A stretch of 64,000 bases of DNA from Diabrotica undecimpunctata (GCF_040954645.1 NC_092813.1:19412235-19476234), one strand, 5' to 3'; positions 1 through 10,507 are shown, counted from the first letter of the stretch. Notes: a model not told the origin generated them from the sequence alone. Program-made: numbers and translations.

Positions 1-469
1 TATTTATTTTCACATGTATCGCAAAATCTTTTGATATCTTCTATGTCCTTCTTCATATGAGCCTAGTAATATCGTTTTTTTTTATTTGACTTTCCGTTTC
101 AGCTATTCCTTTAGCTAGGTTCGTTTTTCCTTCACGCTAGTTTTTTATAATTGATTTTTATTGTTTTTCTATGTTAACATCTTCCAATAAAAGATTACAT
201 TTAAATAAGTCATATGCGTTGTGTTTAAAAGTTTTCCTGAAAATATCACAAATTTTTGCAAAGCTGTCTTCTTTTGCTTCAAATAAAATTGCATATTTCT
301 TTTTCGGGTTGAGGTGTACTTTAAAAATTTTTAAGGTATCAGCTTTTAACTGATCTTTCGATAGCTAGATATTATAACGTCTTTTATCCGAAAAGGTTTG
401 TATGATTGCTGGAGGTCGTGGATTGTAGTTGACGATTTGGAATATAATTTGGTTATTGTAGAAGTTAAG
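1..469 (-). pseudogene. Gypsy pol tether and integrase zinc-binding region (partial, broken)
   Basis: Minus-strand translation gives LSKDQLKADTLKIFKVHLN followed by a conserved-looking tether, then REGKTNLAKGIAE and MKKDIEDIKRFCDTCENK. The last matches the CxxC half of the integrase HHCC zinc domain that precedes the DDE core. At least three stops and one frame change interrupt the reading. The DDE core would lie left of base 1. Bases 461-469 (GAAGTTAAG) are the target duplication of RTE element A, and the Gypsy reading continues across it into 3742-4094. Confidence 0.75.
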
Positions 470-573
470 TTTGGTGCCGGTATAAGCAATCCCACACTTG
501 CTGACCAACGGCTTCGGGCGGATGAGTTGGTGAGTGGAAGGACACTCTTTTGTCCTGGTGCTAAGAAATTGGC
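470..573 (+). ncRNA. Candidate HDV-like self-cleaving ribozyme at the 5' end of RTE element A
   Basis: Starting at the exact 5' boundary of the element, the double-pseudoknot order can be drawn: P1 471-475 with 504-508; P2 476-481 with 568-573 (two G-U pairs); P3 485-489 with 498-502 around an 8-nt L3 (490-497, UCCCACAC); P1.1 from C491-C492 with G510-G511; a P4 region with hairpin 539-544/551-556; and a J4/2 stretch containing CTAAG, whose C561 would be the catalytic cytosine. HDV-like ribozymes are known at the 5' ends of R2 and RTE-type retrotransposons. P1 is one or two pairs short, so this copy may be inactive. A plain 9-bp stem 470-478/571-579 closing the same region is an alternative fold. 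Confidence 0.5.
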
Positions 574-679
574 ACCAAAGGCGAATGAATCAAGTAAATG
601 GTCAACGGCGTAAGGATGCAGAAGGCAAGGAGAAACCACTGCATTAAGGATCCAATTGGATATCTCTAGTACGATCATC

Positions 680-3600
680 ATGACTGTACAACAAAAAGCC
701 ACGTCAACCACTGATCATGGGAATCGGAGACCAGGATCCGGCATGGGAGGTATATCACACGAAGACCACAGGGCCTCCCGGGTCGTCAACCAGCAAAATC
801 CCTGTGAAGTACTAAATACCACTCCTAAAAAAAATAGAAAAACACCCAAGAGAGTATTAAAAATTGGTACATGGAATGTTAGGAGTATGTATGATCCCGG
901 CAAAATGCATAATATAATACAAGAAATGCAAAGATTAAATATCGACATTCTAGGCATTAGTGAAGCAAGATGGCCAAATTCTGACAGTTTTTCGACAACA
1001 AATGGCATGGTATATTACTCCGGAAACAGTAGTACCCAACACAGACACGGCGTAGCAGTTTTCGTATCTAAGTCTATGATGCAGTCGGTCATTAATTTTA
1101 CTCCAGTATCAGATCGGCTCTTATTTCTGCAATTACAAACAAACACAAGTAAACTAAATATCATACAGATCTATGCACCTACTGCAGATAAATCCGAGGA
1201 CGAAGTTGAACAATTCTACGAAGAAATCAATCAAGTATTAAAATCGACGAAACCACGAGACATTAACGTAATTATAGGTGATTTTAACTCAAAAATTGGT
1301 AAAGGAAAAAGTGGAAAACATGTAGGAGAATACGGACTCGGTAAAAGAAATGAACGAGGTGACAGACTACTTCAATTCTGCCAGGAGAATAACATGATTG
1401 CATCTAATACATTCTTCAACTTACCAAAGAGAAGACTTTATACGTGGAAATCACCCCAGGACAATGGCGAAAGAATAATTCGAAACCAGATTGATTTTTT
1501 ACTGATAAACGAACAATACAGAAACTCCTTAAAATCCGTTAAAGCTTACCCAGGCGCAGATGTCTTTTCAGACCATAACCCTCTAATAGCGCAAATGAGT
1601 ATTAAACTAAAAAGATTGGAGCAGAAAAGAAGAGAAAATCAGATAGACGTCAGTCATTTATGTAACCTGGAGGTAAAGGAGAAACTGCAAAAATGTATTA
1701 ATAATAATTTTAAGAAACTTCATGAAAAAGAAACATCTCAGCCAACGAACAACATAGATAAAAAATGGCAAAACGTAAAAATGGCGATAACAGGTCCTAT
1801 GAAGAAAATTCTGACTAAAGAAAAACCAAAAATAAAGCAAAGGTGGATGACTGATAAGATCCTTCTTCTCATGGACAATCGGAGAATAATGAAAGGAAAA
1901 AACGAACAAAGGTATAAACAAATACAGAAAGAAATCAAAATAGAAATCAGAATAGCAAAAGAAGATTTTTATAAAAGAAAATGTGAAGAAATAGAGCAAT
2001 TGCAGGCAAAACATGATATTTTTAATGTACATAAAAAGTGAAAGAACTTGTAGGTACACAAAAACGTAAGCAGCCAAATGCCCTGTATAATGTCAACGGA
2101 AACATAATAACAGAACTAGAAGAACAGTTGAAGACATGGAAAAACTATATTGAAGAACTCTTTGCAGATGATAGACAACAATCTGAGCTAAGTAACATAC
2201 AAGGAGACGAAGGTCCAGAAATAACGGAAGAAGAAGTAATGTACGCATTAAAAAGAATGAAAAATGGTAAAGCCCCAGATCCAGATGAAATACCAACGGA
2301 AATCCTTAAACTAATAGAAAAAGACTCGATTCACATTTTAGTTAAACTTTTCAATAGCATTTATACATCAGGAAAAATACCACAAGAATGGCTTTTATCC
2401 ACCTTTGTTACTATACCAAAAAAGATAAATGCCAAACAATGCAGTGACTACCGTACAATCAGTCTGATGAGCCATGTACTGAAAATATTTCTGAAAATTA
2501 TACACTCTAGAGTACACAGAAAACTGGAAATGGACATCAATAATACCCAGTTTGGATTCCGAAATGGACTTGGAACAAGAGAGGCGTTGTTTGCACTGAA
2601 CGTTATGTCTCAAAGATGTCTTGACATAAATCAAGATGTATTCATGTGTTTCATAGATTACAACAAGGCCTTTGATAAAGTGCGGCATGATCACCTAATT
2701 AGACTCCTGACAGAAAATAATTTAGATAAACGAGACATCCGACTAATAGCAAATATGTACTACAATCAGAAAGCAGTAGTGAGAGTAGAGAATAATACCA
2801 CTGAAGAAATCGAAATAAAGCGAGGTGTGAAACAAGGGTGTATACTGTCACCAACCCTGTTTAATCTCTATTCCGAAGACGTAATGAATAGAACACTCTC
2901 TGAGCAATCCGTAGGTATTAAAATAAATGGTGTTAGATTAAACAATCTGAGATTTGCCGACGACACCGTTCTGATCGCAGAAACACTTGAAGAGCTACAG
3001 ACATTGGTGAATAAGATAGCAGACTGCAGCGAAAAATATGGACTATCTTTGAACATAAAGAAAACTAAATTTATGGTAATATCGAAATCAACACAAAATG
3101 TCCAAAATTTATATTTACACAATGAAATTATCGATCGAGTTAGCAAATACAAATATTTAGGCACTTTTATAAACGAAGACAACGATAGCTCTGCAGAAAT
3201 CAAAATAAGAATAGAAAAAGCCAGATCCATATTCACTAAAATGAAGAGAGTGTTCTGCGGAAGAGATTTGAGCCTTGAAATGAAACTTCGCCTGATGAGA
3301 TGTTACGTACTTTCTGTGCTGTTCTACGGAATGGAGTCATGGACGTTGAAAAAGATTGATACCAAAAAATTAGAGGCATTTGAACTGTGGATGTATCGCA
3401 GAATCCTGAGAATATCATGGACCGAGAGAGTCACAAATGTCGAGGTCTTGAGAAGAATGAACAAAGAGAAGGAAGTCATATTTACGAAGTCAAAAAACGA
3501 AAACTGCAATACTTGGGACACATTACAAGAGGCGAAAGATATGACCTGCTTCGAATAATTATGCAAGGGAAAATAGCAGGAAAAAGGTCCATAGGAAGAA

Positions 3601-3731
3601 GACGAAACTCCTGGCTAAAGAATCTACGGGAATGGTATAGCTGTAGCAGCAACGAATTGTTTCGGTCAGCAGTTTCGAAAATACGTATAGCCCTGATGAT
3701 CGCCAACCTTCGGAACGAAGATGGCATTTGA
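680..3731 (+). pseudogene. RTE endonuclease-reverse transcriptase polyprotein, two frameshifts
   Basis: The first ATG is at 680, 23 nt inside an open frame that begins at 656 with a TTG. Residues ~60-300 are an APE-type endonuclease (KIGTWNVRSMYD, GDFNSKIG, SDHNPL), often annotated in insects as craniofacial development protein 2-like. Frame 2 ends at a TGA at 2039-2041 inside an A-run, and the reading continues in frame 1 from about 2038. The RT follows with FMCFIDYNKAFD (motif A), VKQGCILSPTLFN (motif B) and RFADDTVLIAE (motif C), so the catalytic Asp residues are kept. A second shift near 3482-3495 moves to frame 3, giving the C-terminal GRRRNSWLKNLREW and the MIANLR ending. Summed length (~1,000 aa) fits a full RTE protein. 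Confidence 0.88.
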
Positions 3732-3741
3732 AGAAGAAGAA

Positions 3742-4094
3742 GAAGTTAAGTGGTTTTTCCGAAATAGGTATACCAAGAATTGGGTTTTCTACTGCTGTAT
3801 GTATTGTTTCATTTCCGTCTTCATCCATGTTTTGATCTTCGTTTTCAACAGTGTCTTCTGGGATGTTTTCTGCAATTAATTATGTTGCTTTTTCTTCTAC
3901 AATCTCGTCAATAATTTGATCTGTATCTGGATTATTAGTCGCTGACCATCCATCGTCTTCCATGTCTACTAAATCATCAAAGAATTCCTTAATTTGTGAA
4001 TCGATGTCCTTAGTTTCCTTTGTGTGTATTTCGATTCGAGACAGTGTGTCTGCATTTGTATTAGCTTTCCTTTTTTGTAAATTGCTTTGTAGTC
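3742..4094 (-). pseudogene. Gypsy pol segment between RNase H and integrase
   Basis: Minus-strand reading from 4094 down gives KRKANTNADTLSRIEIHTKE, the end of the RNase H domain with the ADxLSR signature, then an acidic linker and NPILGIPISEKPLN, which continues in 1-469 after RTE A is removed. A stop (TAA) lies at about 3877 and one frame shift near 4060. Both edges are target duplications: 3742-3750 for RTE A and 4086-4094 for RTE B. Confidence 0.75.
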
Positions 4095-5347
4095 TTCTTC
4101 TTCTTCAGGTTCCTTCTCCTATCGGAGGTTGGAAATTATCATCGCTATTTTAATTTTATTCGCCGCGCTTCTGAATAATTCTAATGAGCTGCAATCAAAC
4201 CACTCTCTCAAATTTCGTAGCCAGGATATTTTGCGTCGTCCAGGGGTTTTTCTACCCTTGTATCTTCCCTTGCATAATTAACTAAGTAATAAGTACTTCT
4301 AGCCCCTCATTATATGACCCAGATATTAAATTTTTCTAATTTTAACAGTTTTTTTGACTTCACATTATTTCTTTATTCTTTGTAACACCTTTATATTAGT
4401 TACTTTTTCAGTCCACGTTATTCTGTGGATTCTCCTGTAGCACCACATCTCAAAGGAGTTTATTTTTTTGATTTCAGACTGTTTTATTGTCCACGCGTCC
4501 ATGCCGTATAGTAAAGTAGAAAAAACGTAACAACGTAGCATTCTTGTGTGGATCTCTTGATTAAGATTACGGTTACAAAGTAAGTTCTTCAATTTTATGA
4601 ACATGTTTCTTGCCATTTCTATTCTGGATCTGATTTCTTTTGTTTGATCTCCATCTTCGGTTAGCCACGTTCCTAAATATTTAAATGTTGTTACTCTTTC
4701 GATCGTTGTATTATTGATGATTAGGTTATCTACATTTTGTGTTTTTTTTTTAATATCATTGATTTCGTCTTCTTGAGATTCATTTGCAGTCCGTATCTTT
4801 CACATGCATTGTATACATGTTGTATTATGTACTGTAAATCTTCCATGTCACTTGCAAAAATATGACCGTATCGTCAGCATATCTAATATTATTAATGCTT
4901 TTTCTGTTGACCAAAATACCTTCCACAATATCTAATAAAGCTTTTTGAAATATCACTTCACTGTAGACGTTGAATAAGAGTGGTGAAAGTATGCACCCTT
5001 GTCGAATTCTTCTAAGTATACTTACTTCCTCTGTCAGTTCTCCTTCGACTCCTTTTCTTCGTTTTTGGCCTTAAGAATACTCAAAAGCTTTTGATGTTGA
5101 ACTCTGTCAAATGGTTTTTTAAAATCTATGAAGCAAGCATATATGTCCTGATTCATATCCAGACATCGTTGTGTCAGAACATTGACTCCGAATAATGCTT
5201 CTCTAGTTCCTAGACCCTTTCTAAAACCCATCTGTGAATCACTTATTTCTTGTTCTAATGTCATGTGGATTCTGTTATGTATGATTTTAAAAAAGGTTTT
5301 TAATGTGTGGCTCATTGATTTTTGGAATCGTTACAAAAGTACTTTAA
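4095..5347 (-). mobile_element. RTE-clade LINE, element B, 5'-truncated
   Basis: It is bounded by TTTGTAGTC at 4086-4094 and 5348-5356 (9-bp duplication). The (GAA)n tail lies at the low-coordinate end (4095-4108 as TCTTCTTC), giving minus orientation. The body starts inside the RT (FVTIPK), so the endonuclease half was never copied. It sits in the Gypsy RNase H end, splitting FDYK from YKKGKANTNAD. Confidence 0.88.
4110..5345 (-). pseudogene. RTE reverse transcriptase fragment (element B)
   Basis: The best-kept stretch is 5034-5315: MSHTLKTFFKIIHNRIH, MGFRKGLGTREALF and YACFIDFKKPFDRVQH (motif A, with Pro where Ala is usual). Motif C reads NIRYADDTVIF near 4865-4895. After a frame change 4365-4616 gives the post-RT segment (RMLRCYVFSTLLYGMDAW, EMWCYRRIHRITWTEKVTN). 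The C-terminal GRRKISWLRNLREW block lies at about 4190-4250. Several shifts and stops make it non-functional. Confidence 0.8.
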
Positions 5348-6050
5348 TTTGTAGTCAAATTCTTGTAATTTTAATCTCCAACGTACTAGTTTGGAGTTGG
5401 GTTTCTTTGGGGAAAATGAATATTGCAAGGGGCGGTGATCTGAAAGTATTTAAAATGTTCTTTCAAATAGGTAGGGTCGGAAATACTTAATTGTCCACAC
5501 CATTGCTAACATTAGCTTTTCTATTGTGGAGTACTTGGTTTCGGTTTCATTTAGTGTCCTGAAAGCAAAGGCAATTGGTTTATCAGTGCCAACCGGTCCT
5601 TGGGAAGATACTGCTCCGATAGCGAAGTTGCTGGCATCTGTTGTGAGGTTAAACGGTTTGAAAAAATCTGGATATTGCAATAATGGCTCATTCATTAATA
5701 ATTTCCTGCACATTTTAAAGCATTCTACGAATTCGCGTATATGTTCGATCTTTGCATCTTTTTTTAAGCATCTTGTTAGAGGTTTTGTGATTTTTGCGAA
5801 GGCTCGAATAGTCAATCGTCTTCTCGTTGATCTTTCTATAATCTACCACTATCCTCCACTTTATTTTACCGGATTAATCTGGTTTCTTTGCCACGAATCA
5901 AATGCGCGAAGACCGTGGCAATTGGTTTGGTCGAATGATCACTTGCTCTAATATTCAAGAGATTTGTTTCTTTACTTTTTCCTTGTGCACATACGGATAC
6001 CGGTATTATTTCGTATATACAGGCTCCTCGTCTTTGGTTCTGAAGTGGTA
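5348..6050 (-). pseudogene. Gypsy RT remnant joined to RNase H (RT catalytic core deleted)
   Basis: 5450-5815 is an open RNase H-side frame: KITKPLTRCLKKDAKI, FNLTTDASNFAIGAV, TKYSTIEKLMLAMVW and KYFRPYLFERTF. It continues with SDHRPLQYSF and KLVRWRLKLQEFDYK. Immediately upstream (5812-5870) is the start of the RT domain, KWRIVVDYRKINEKTID, so the fingers and palm, including the YxDD motif, are missing. Normal elements have several hundred bases here. The junction at about 5811 has no inserted sequence, consistent with simple deletion. 5870-6050 holds the degraded stretch before the RT. Confidence 0.8.
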
Positions 6051-6717
6051 TTTAAATAATTCGTAAATAGTAAAGCTAAGAGGAGTGTCTGGTTGGTGAA
6101 ATATATCGGAGAATTTTCTGCATAGGTGGCGAACTTGTTACTCTTCTTCTTCGTTAAGATGTTCGGTTTTAACTAAGTAGTCGATATCTTGTCTGTAGTC
6201 TGGTCTGGAGGTTGTTTCCATGGATTATATATGGAAATCTTGAATGTCTATTTTCTTGCTTTCAAGTGGTTCCATAAGAGAAGTTAATGGGGTCTGACGT
6301 GAAGTTGGCAATTTCGGTCCAGGCAAGGTGGTTCTCGGCGTTAGTAAGAGCTTCTCATACTACGACGCCTTGCACGTTTTGGGTTGGAATAATGATGGTT
6401 TCTTTTTCTTCTTTGACAGGAATTTTGATTTGGCTAATAGAATTTGCTTCCAAATGAATGGAATAAAATTATGTTTTATTTATTTCGTAATATTTAATGG
6501 GGATTGTAGAATCTTTTGTAACTAGAAGCGATTTGGGAAAGTTTAATTGAGTTTCGAAGAGTTTTAGATTGTCGAAGCCAATAAGACCATCAAAAGGTTT
6601 GTAAAACTTAAAGAGATAAAATGTCATTCTGCTGTCAGAATTAAGTTCTGAAAATGAAGGAATTTCGGCACAATATTTTTGGGAATAATTTTGAAAAATT
6701 AATGTGACGACAAAGGT
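6051..6717 (-). pseudogene. Gypsy pol linker between protease and RT (degraded)
   Basis: Minus-strand reading gives recognisable wording such as RMTFYLFKFYKPFDGLIGF and ENHLAWTEIANFTSD, the spacer seen between protease and RT in 17.6-like elements. Multiple stops and frame changes interrupt it. No separate gene is present. Confidence 0.55.
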
Positions 6718-6999
6718 TTAATGTTTTATGAAACTTGGAAAATATAAAGAAGCTATTATTGGATTAAGTAATGACTTTGTGGATCCTGTATCGATAAAAA
6801 GTCGTAAAGAAGGCCTAGAAATTTTAATATTGGGTAGCTCCTTCTTGTCTAGAAATGAATGAAGTTCAATTACGTTTCGATTGCTTCTGGTGGGTCCTCT
6901 CGGAAATTTACGTTTTCTCGTATTCAGTTGGTTAATTTTCCTATGTAAATTATAGAAAATTGTCCTATTCAGGTTCGTAGTAATCGTTGTAGTTGGCAT
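6718..6999 (-). pseudogene. Gypsy aspartic protease region
   Basis: The 93-codon frame contains LRLFIDTGSTKSLLNP at about residues 65-80, the DTG active-site loop of a retroviral-type aspartic protease. Upstream in another frame a PKFTVEELYNIQ stretch forms the gag-pol boundary. The flap and second half are not in this frame, which ends at residue 93. Confidence 0.75.
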
Positions 7000-7423
7000 T
7001 CTCTTCTTGTTCGTCTCCGTGGCATTGTATATTGTAAAGTTCTTCTACGGTGAATTTTGGTTGTGCTTGGTAATCTGGTGTAAAATTTTAACGGCCTTTG
7101 GTTGTGGTTTCTGTTATTTCGCTCATAGGTCTTGGTCCAGGCTGTTTTGACTGTTCAGATTTAGGTACCCATACATTTGACTGGTTCTGGGTTCTGAATG
7201 CTGAAGAGTTTGCTAGAATTGTCTCATTAGTTGCTGCCATTGCGGAGGCGTAAAATTTGGCTATTAATACAATGATTTCTAGATAAGTACAGGCATCTGC
7301 TGTGTCTGAGATCGGCGTTCCAAATAATTTTCGCTTCTTCCTGACGTTGAAGGTTGACTTATTTGATTTTTTTGAAGGTATCGAATATTATTTTCTTCCG
7401 TTACGTATTATGCCGTGGCTAAA
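7000..7423 (-). pseudogene. Gypsy gag C-terminal part
   Basis: Minus-strand reading gives YVTEENNIRYLQKNQISQPS and ERRSQTQQMP, the tail of a 17.6-like gag, then a Gln/Ser-rich stretch leading to protease. It connects in sense to the gag start at 8655-9165 once RTE C is removed. 7417-7423 (GGCTAAA) is one arm of the RTE C target duplication. A TAA lies at about 7408. Confidence 0.65.
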
Positions 7424-8654
7424 AATATTAAAAGAAGAAGTCATCTATGCCATCAAAACACAAAATAGAGTAACGCTACTGGACCAGATGATGTGCCAAT
7501 CGAATTATTAAAACTCATCGATAAAGATGTTTTTGATGTAATGGTTGAACTCTTTAATTTAATATATCAGACTGCCACAATCCCCAGACAATGGCTGCAA
7601 TCGACCTTTGTAGCAATTCTCAAAAAGGCAAGTGCAACAACTTGCTCAGATCACGGAACACTAGCTTTAGTAAGTCACATACTTATAACATTTTTGAAAA
7701 TAATTCACAGCAGAATTGTTAAAACTCTTGAATATGAAATTAGTGACATACAATTTGGCTTTAGAAATGGTATAAGTACAAGAGATGCTTTGTTCGGCTT
7801 TAATGTGTTGGCTCAGAGATGCTTGAACATAAATCAGGACATATACTTATGTTTTGTAGACTTTGAAAAGGGATTTGATAAGGTTCAACATAAAAAGCTT
7901 GTAGATATTTTAAAAAGCAAAAATATTGACAGTCGTGATATGAAAATTATATCTAACTTATATTGGAATCAAACTGCCAAGGTAAGAGTGGGCAACCAGT
8001 ACACCAAAAATATCAAAATACAGAGAGGAGTCCGCCAGGGTTGCGTGTTGTCCCCACTACTTATCAATGTCTACAGTGAAGCGGTATTTCAAAAAGCGCT
8101 CTCAGACTCAATAAGAGATATATCTATCAATGGAGAAGTTTTTGTAGACGATACAGTAATAATGACGGATAACAACAATGATTTACAGAACGTAATGTAA
8201 AGCCTTAATGAACGCTGTCATGAGTACGGACTCAAGACAAATTTAAAGAAAACTAAATGCATGATCATGACTAAATCTGCACATGCAAATATCCAATTGA
8301 CTATTGAAGATACTGCAATTGAGAGTGTTAATAACTATAAACACTTAGAAACATGGATAAGTGGAAGTAACTAGAATGATAGGAAATGGGGAGGAAGTAA
8401 TATCTATCAAAAGACGAAAACTTGAGTACTTAGGAAATGTGATGAGAGGGCAAAAATACGCATTATTACAACTTATTATGCAAGGCAAAATCCGAGGAAA
8501 GGGAAATGTGGGAAGACGAAGAATATCCTGGCTTAAAAACTTAAGGGAATGGTTTGAATGCAGTAGTTCAGAACTTTTTAGAGCAGCAGTCAACAGAGTC
8601 CGCATAGCCATGATGATTTCCAATCTTCGATAGAAGATGGAACTTAACGAAGAA
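7424..8654 (+). mobile_element. RTE-clade LINE, element C, 5'-truncated with internal deletion
   Basis: It is bounded by GGCTAAA at 7417-7423 and 8655-8661. It begins inside the segment before the RT (LKEEVIYAIKT) and ends with a short (GAA) tail after the MISNLR C-terminus. It is opposite in strand to the Gypsy gag it interrupts. Confidence 0.87.
7430..8633 (+). pseudogene. RTE reverse transcriptase fragment (element C)
   Basis: 7493-8200 is open: MPIELLKLIDKDVFDVMVEL, FGFRNGISTRDALFGFNV, YLCFVDFEKGFDKVQH (motif A) and RGVRQGCVLSPLLINVY (motif B). Motif C reads VFVDDTVIM, with the usual Arg-Phe-Ala before DD changed. After a stop at 8198, NNYKHLETWI is followed directly by an open frame 8361-8633 (ISIKRRKLEYLG, GRRRISWLKNLREW). 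The ~200-bp segment with YRR..W.. that should lie between is deleted near 8357. Confidence 0.8.
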
Positions 8655-9165
8655 GGCTAAACTTCCTGATCTCATTGCTCTGATAACAGAGCCCGTTGGT
8701 TCTCGTAAGCGTGCTAAAGTATGTTGTAAGAGCTTGTTAACGGAAAAATTCTTGTTTACTCCTTTTAATATCGGCTTTTACGGTATGTAATTCTAGGTAA
8801 CTATTAATACAGCTTATAAGTCCCATGATCTTTTCATAAAAATGCATAATAGATTCTGTTGAGCCTTGTCTTAAATTTACTAGGTCCCTTGTAAGCAATT
8901 TTTTCCAAAATTTTGAATTAATGCGTTTTTTATTTCATTCCAACTTTCGCATTCATATTCAGATATAACTTCCTTGGTTCTACCTGTTAATTTACTGATA
9001 ATAACATGAAGCAAAAACTTGTTTTATATATTAGCTGCATTAAGTCTGTCATAATAATGGTTTAGAAGTATTGTAGAAAAGTATAAATTCATGTAATTCA
9101 TTTGGATTTCCATCAAAATTTGGAAGAATGCATAAATTTTTAACGTCAAATTGTGGAACTGCCAT
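8655..9165 (-). pseudogene. Gypsy gag N-terminal part
   Basis: The ATG is at 9163-9165 (minus), reading MAVPQFDVKNLCILPNFDGN, a typical start for 17.6-like gag. Further on, STESIMHFYEKIMGL and EPTGSVIRAMRSGSLA are legible across several stops and frame changes. The reading ends at the RTE C insertion. Confidence 0.75.
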
Positions 9166-9728
9166 ATTTTTAAAAATTTTCAATATATATACTTAGTCAA
9201 TAGTCAAATCAGTGTAGTAAATTTTCAATAGTCAATATATAAATATATCAATCCTTATCTACTTATTTTCTATCTATTAATCTCTGTGTTTATTAATATA
9301 TAGTATTTTCATTAAGCTATTCAAATTTGTCTTTAAATAAGTTTCTGAATCTGACTCTAAAATAAATCTAAGGACTTAGAAGAGATATTTTTAAATTATT
9401 TTAATCTGTCTGTTAATCTATTCAAATTCTTGTTTAATTTATCTTCTAATCTAGCTCTGATTCAATCTAAGAACTCAGAGGAGTCTGACTTAATAACAAT
9501 TCTTTCAAAATTTAATCTTCTTAATTCTAAGTAATGATAAAAATCGCTTATAGGATAAAGAAGATGCCAATGTGCATTCCTTTGGTCCTGAAAGTTTCTA
9601 ACTTCTAATTCCCTCGGATGAACTCTGCAAACGGTTTCCCTGGGGCTGGTTCTTAGAACAGTGGACAAACACTTAAAAGTGACGAGGATCTATAAAGACT
9701 CTTCCACTTCCATACCAACTCGGCGCCA
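9166..9728 (-). other. Gypsy untranslated leader with primer binding site
   Basis: This stretch lies between the gag ATG and the LTR. On the minus strand TGGCGCCGAGTTGGTATG (9711-9728) directly follows the LTR, the position and TGG start of a tRNA primer site. Some 17.6-like elements use tRNA-Ser; I cannot confirm the tRNA here. The rest is AT-rich and non-coding. Confidence 0.5.
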
Positions 9729-9730
9729 AA

Positions 9731-9997
9731 TATGAATGTTCTTGGGAAAAACACTTTTTTAAAAACTAAACTCACAATTAAAACTTTTATTTTCGACTTA
9801 CAAAGATTTTAGTAACAATACAATAAACAAAAATCAGACTGAAAAATATTAATTTTTACATGGTGTTTTATAATTTTATAATTGCCTATCTTGCTGTCCA
9901 ATACGTCGCAATTCAGTCCAGAATGTTCAAGCGGTAGCCCCGTGTTGAATCCAAGTGGTAGAATTCACTGGACGGTAGTGGTCATTGTATTGTAACT
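9731..9997 (-). repeat. 5' LTR of the minus-strand Gypsy (approximate ends)
   Basis: The inner end is set by the primer site and the outer end by AGTTAC on the minus strand at 9997, the start seen in gypsy/17.6 LTRs. At 9998 the sequence changes abruptly to an RTE 3' end. An AATAAA lies in the minus sense near 9787-9792. The partner LTR is outside the window, so the ends cannot be proved by comparison. Confidence 0.55.
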
Positions 9998-10086
9998 CGT
10001 TAGACCAGTTCACTTCCTAAGATTGGCGAGCCAGGAGATAGTTCTACGTCCAGGCCCCTCCTACCCTCAATTTTGCCTTGTAGAAT
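9998..10086 (-). pseudogene. RTE 3'-end fragment of array unit 1, distal half
   Basis: Minus reading gives LQGKIEGRRGLGRRTISWLA and NLRKWTGL, the C-terminal block of an RTE protein. It is cut on the left by the Gypsy LTR and on the right by the transposon at 10087. The other half of the same fragment is 12521-12775. Confidence 0.75.
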
Positions 10087-10343
10087 AGGGATGTTCACTA
10101 ATTTTTAAATATTGTTAAATTCAATAGGTTATAACATATATAAAAACATAGCAAACATAAAATTGTTTAAAAATATATATTTCTTAAGATAAATCAATTC
10201 TTAATTTCAATTCTGATGGAGGCTAGAAAAACGGCTCCTCGTAGCGAGGCTACGGTGTGTGACGTCAGCAGTCGTATCGACAACTTGTTTTGTATACGTA
10301 TTTACGAATTGTGACCTGTTCTTTAAGTATTTAATCACCGATA

Positions 10344-10507
10344 ATGAAGCCAAATAAGTGGCGTTTTGTTCCTGGGTGTCTAAATACATCTAAAAACAAT
10401 TCTGAGAAGATTTTTATTACAGTTCCAAACAATTTAACACCATATTCACTTAAAATTGTCAAAACCACAGGTTTTTATATCTGTACCTCGGAGGGATACA
10501 ACACCAT
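10344..10507 (+). pseudogene. THAP-like DNA-binding exon (partial)
   Basis: The ATG at 10344 opens MKPNKWRFVPGCLNTSKNN and continues SEKIFITVPNN. This matches the N-terminal half of THAP zinc fingers of transposase-derived insect proteins (C..VPGC.NT...P.K.FI.VP). The first zinc-binding Cys is replaced by Arg (CGT, one transition from TGT). A later GFYICT looks like the FYxCxxH half after a gap. A stop occurs at 10505. The start codon lies inside the terminal repeat, so its mirror is present at the other end. Confidence 0.5.

Larger units (their letters stand above)
470..3741 (+). mobile_element. RTE-clade LINE, element A, full length
   Basis: The element is bounded by a 9-bp target duplication GAAGTTAAG (461-469 and 3742-3750) and ends in a (GAA)n tail at about 3730-3741, which is typical of RTE-type elements. 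It interrupts the Gypsy tether on the opposite strand. It holds a ~210-nt structured 5' leader and one endonuclease-RT coding frame with two frameshifts. It is the only full-length RTE in the window. Copies B, C, D and E are 5'-truncated, as expected from target-primed reverse transcription. Confidence 0.9.
1..9997 (-). mobile_element. Ty3/Gypsy LTR retrotransposon (17.6-like), minus strand, nested by three RTEs
   Basis: On the minus strand the pieces read in canonical order: 5' LTR (9731-9997), primer site, gag start (9165), gag end, protease (6718-6999), remnant of RT, RNase H (5348-5811), tether (3742-4094) and integrase zinc region (1-469). The 3' LTR and integrase core lie beyond the left edge. 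Removing the three RTE insertions (470-3741, 4095-5347, 7424-8654) and one copy of each target duplication restores contiguous homology, so the Gypsy is older than all three. Every domain carries stops or frameshifts, so it is a dead copy. Assignment to the 17.6/297-like group rests on the RNase H and tether wording and on gag; I could not run a phylogeny. Confidence 0.9.

Noticed and set aside
398..613. 71-codon frame at the RTE 5' end
   Set aside because: It crosses the Gypsy-RTE junction at 470 and is chimeric.
2465..2490. CTGATGA followed by GAAAA, hammerhead-like
   Set aside because: It lies in conserved RT codons and lacks stem II and stem I pairing.
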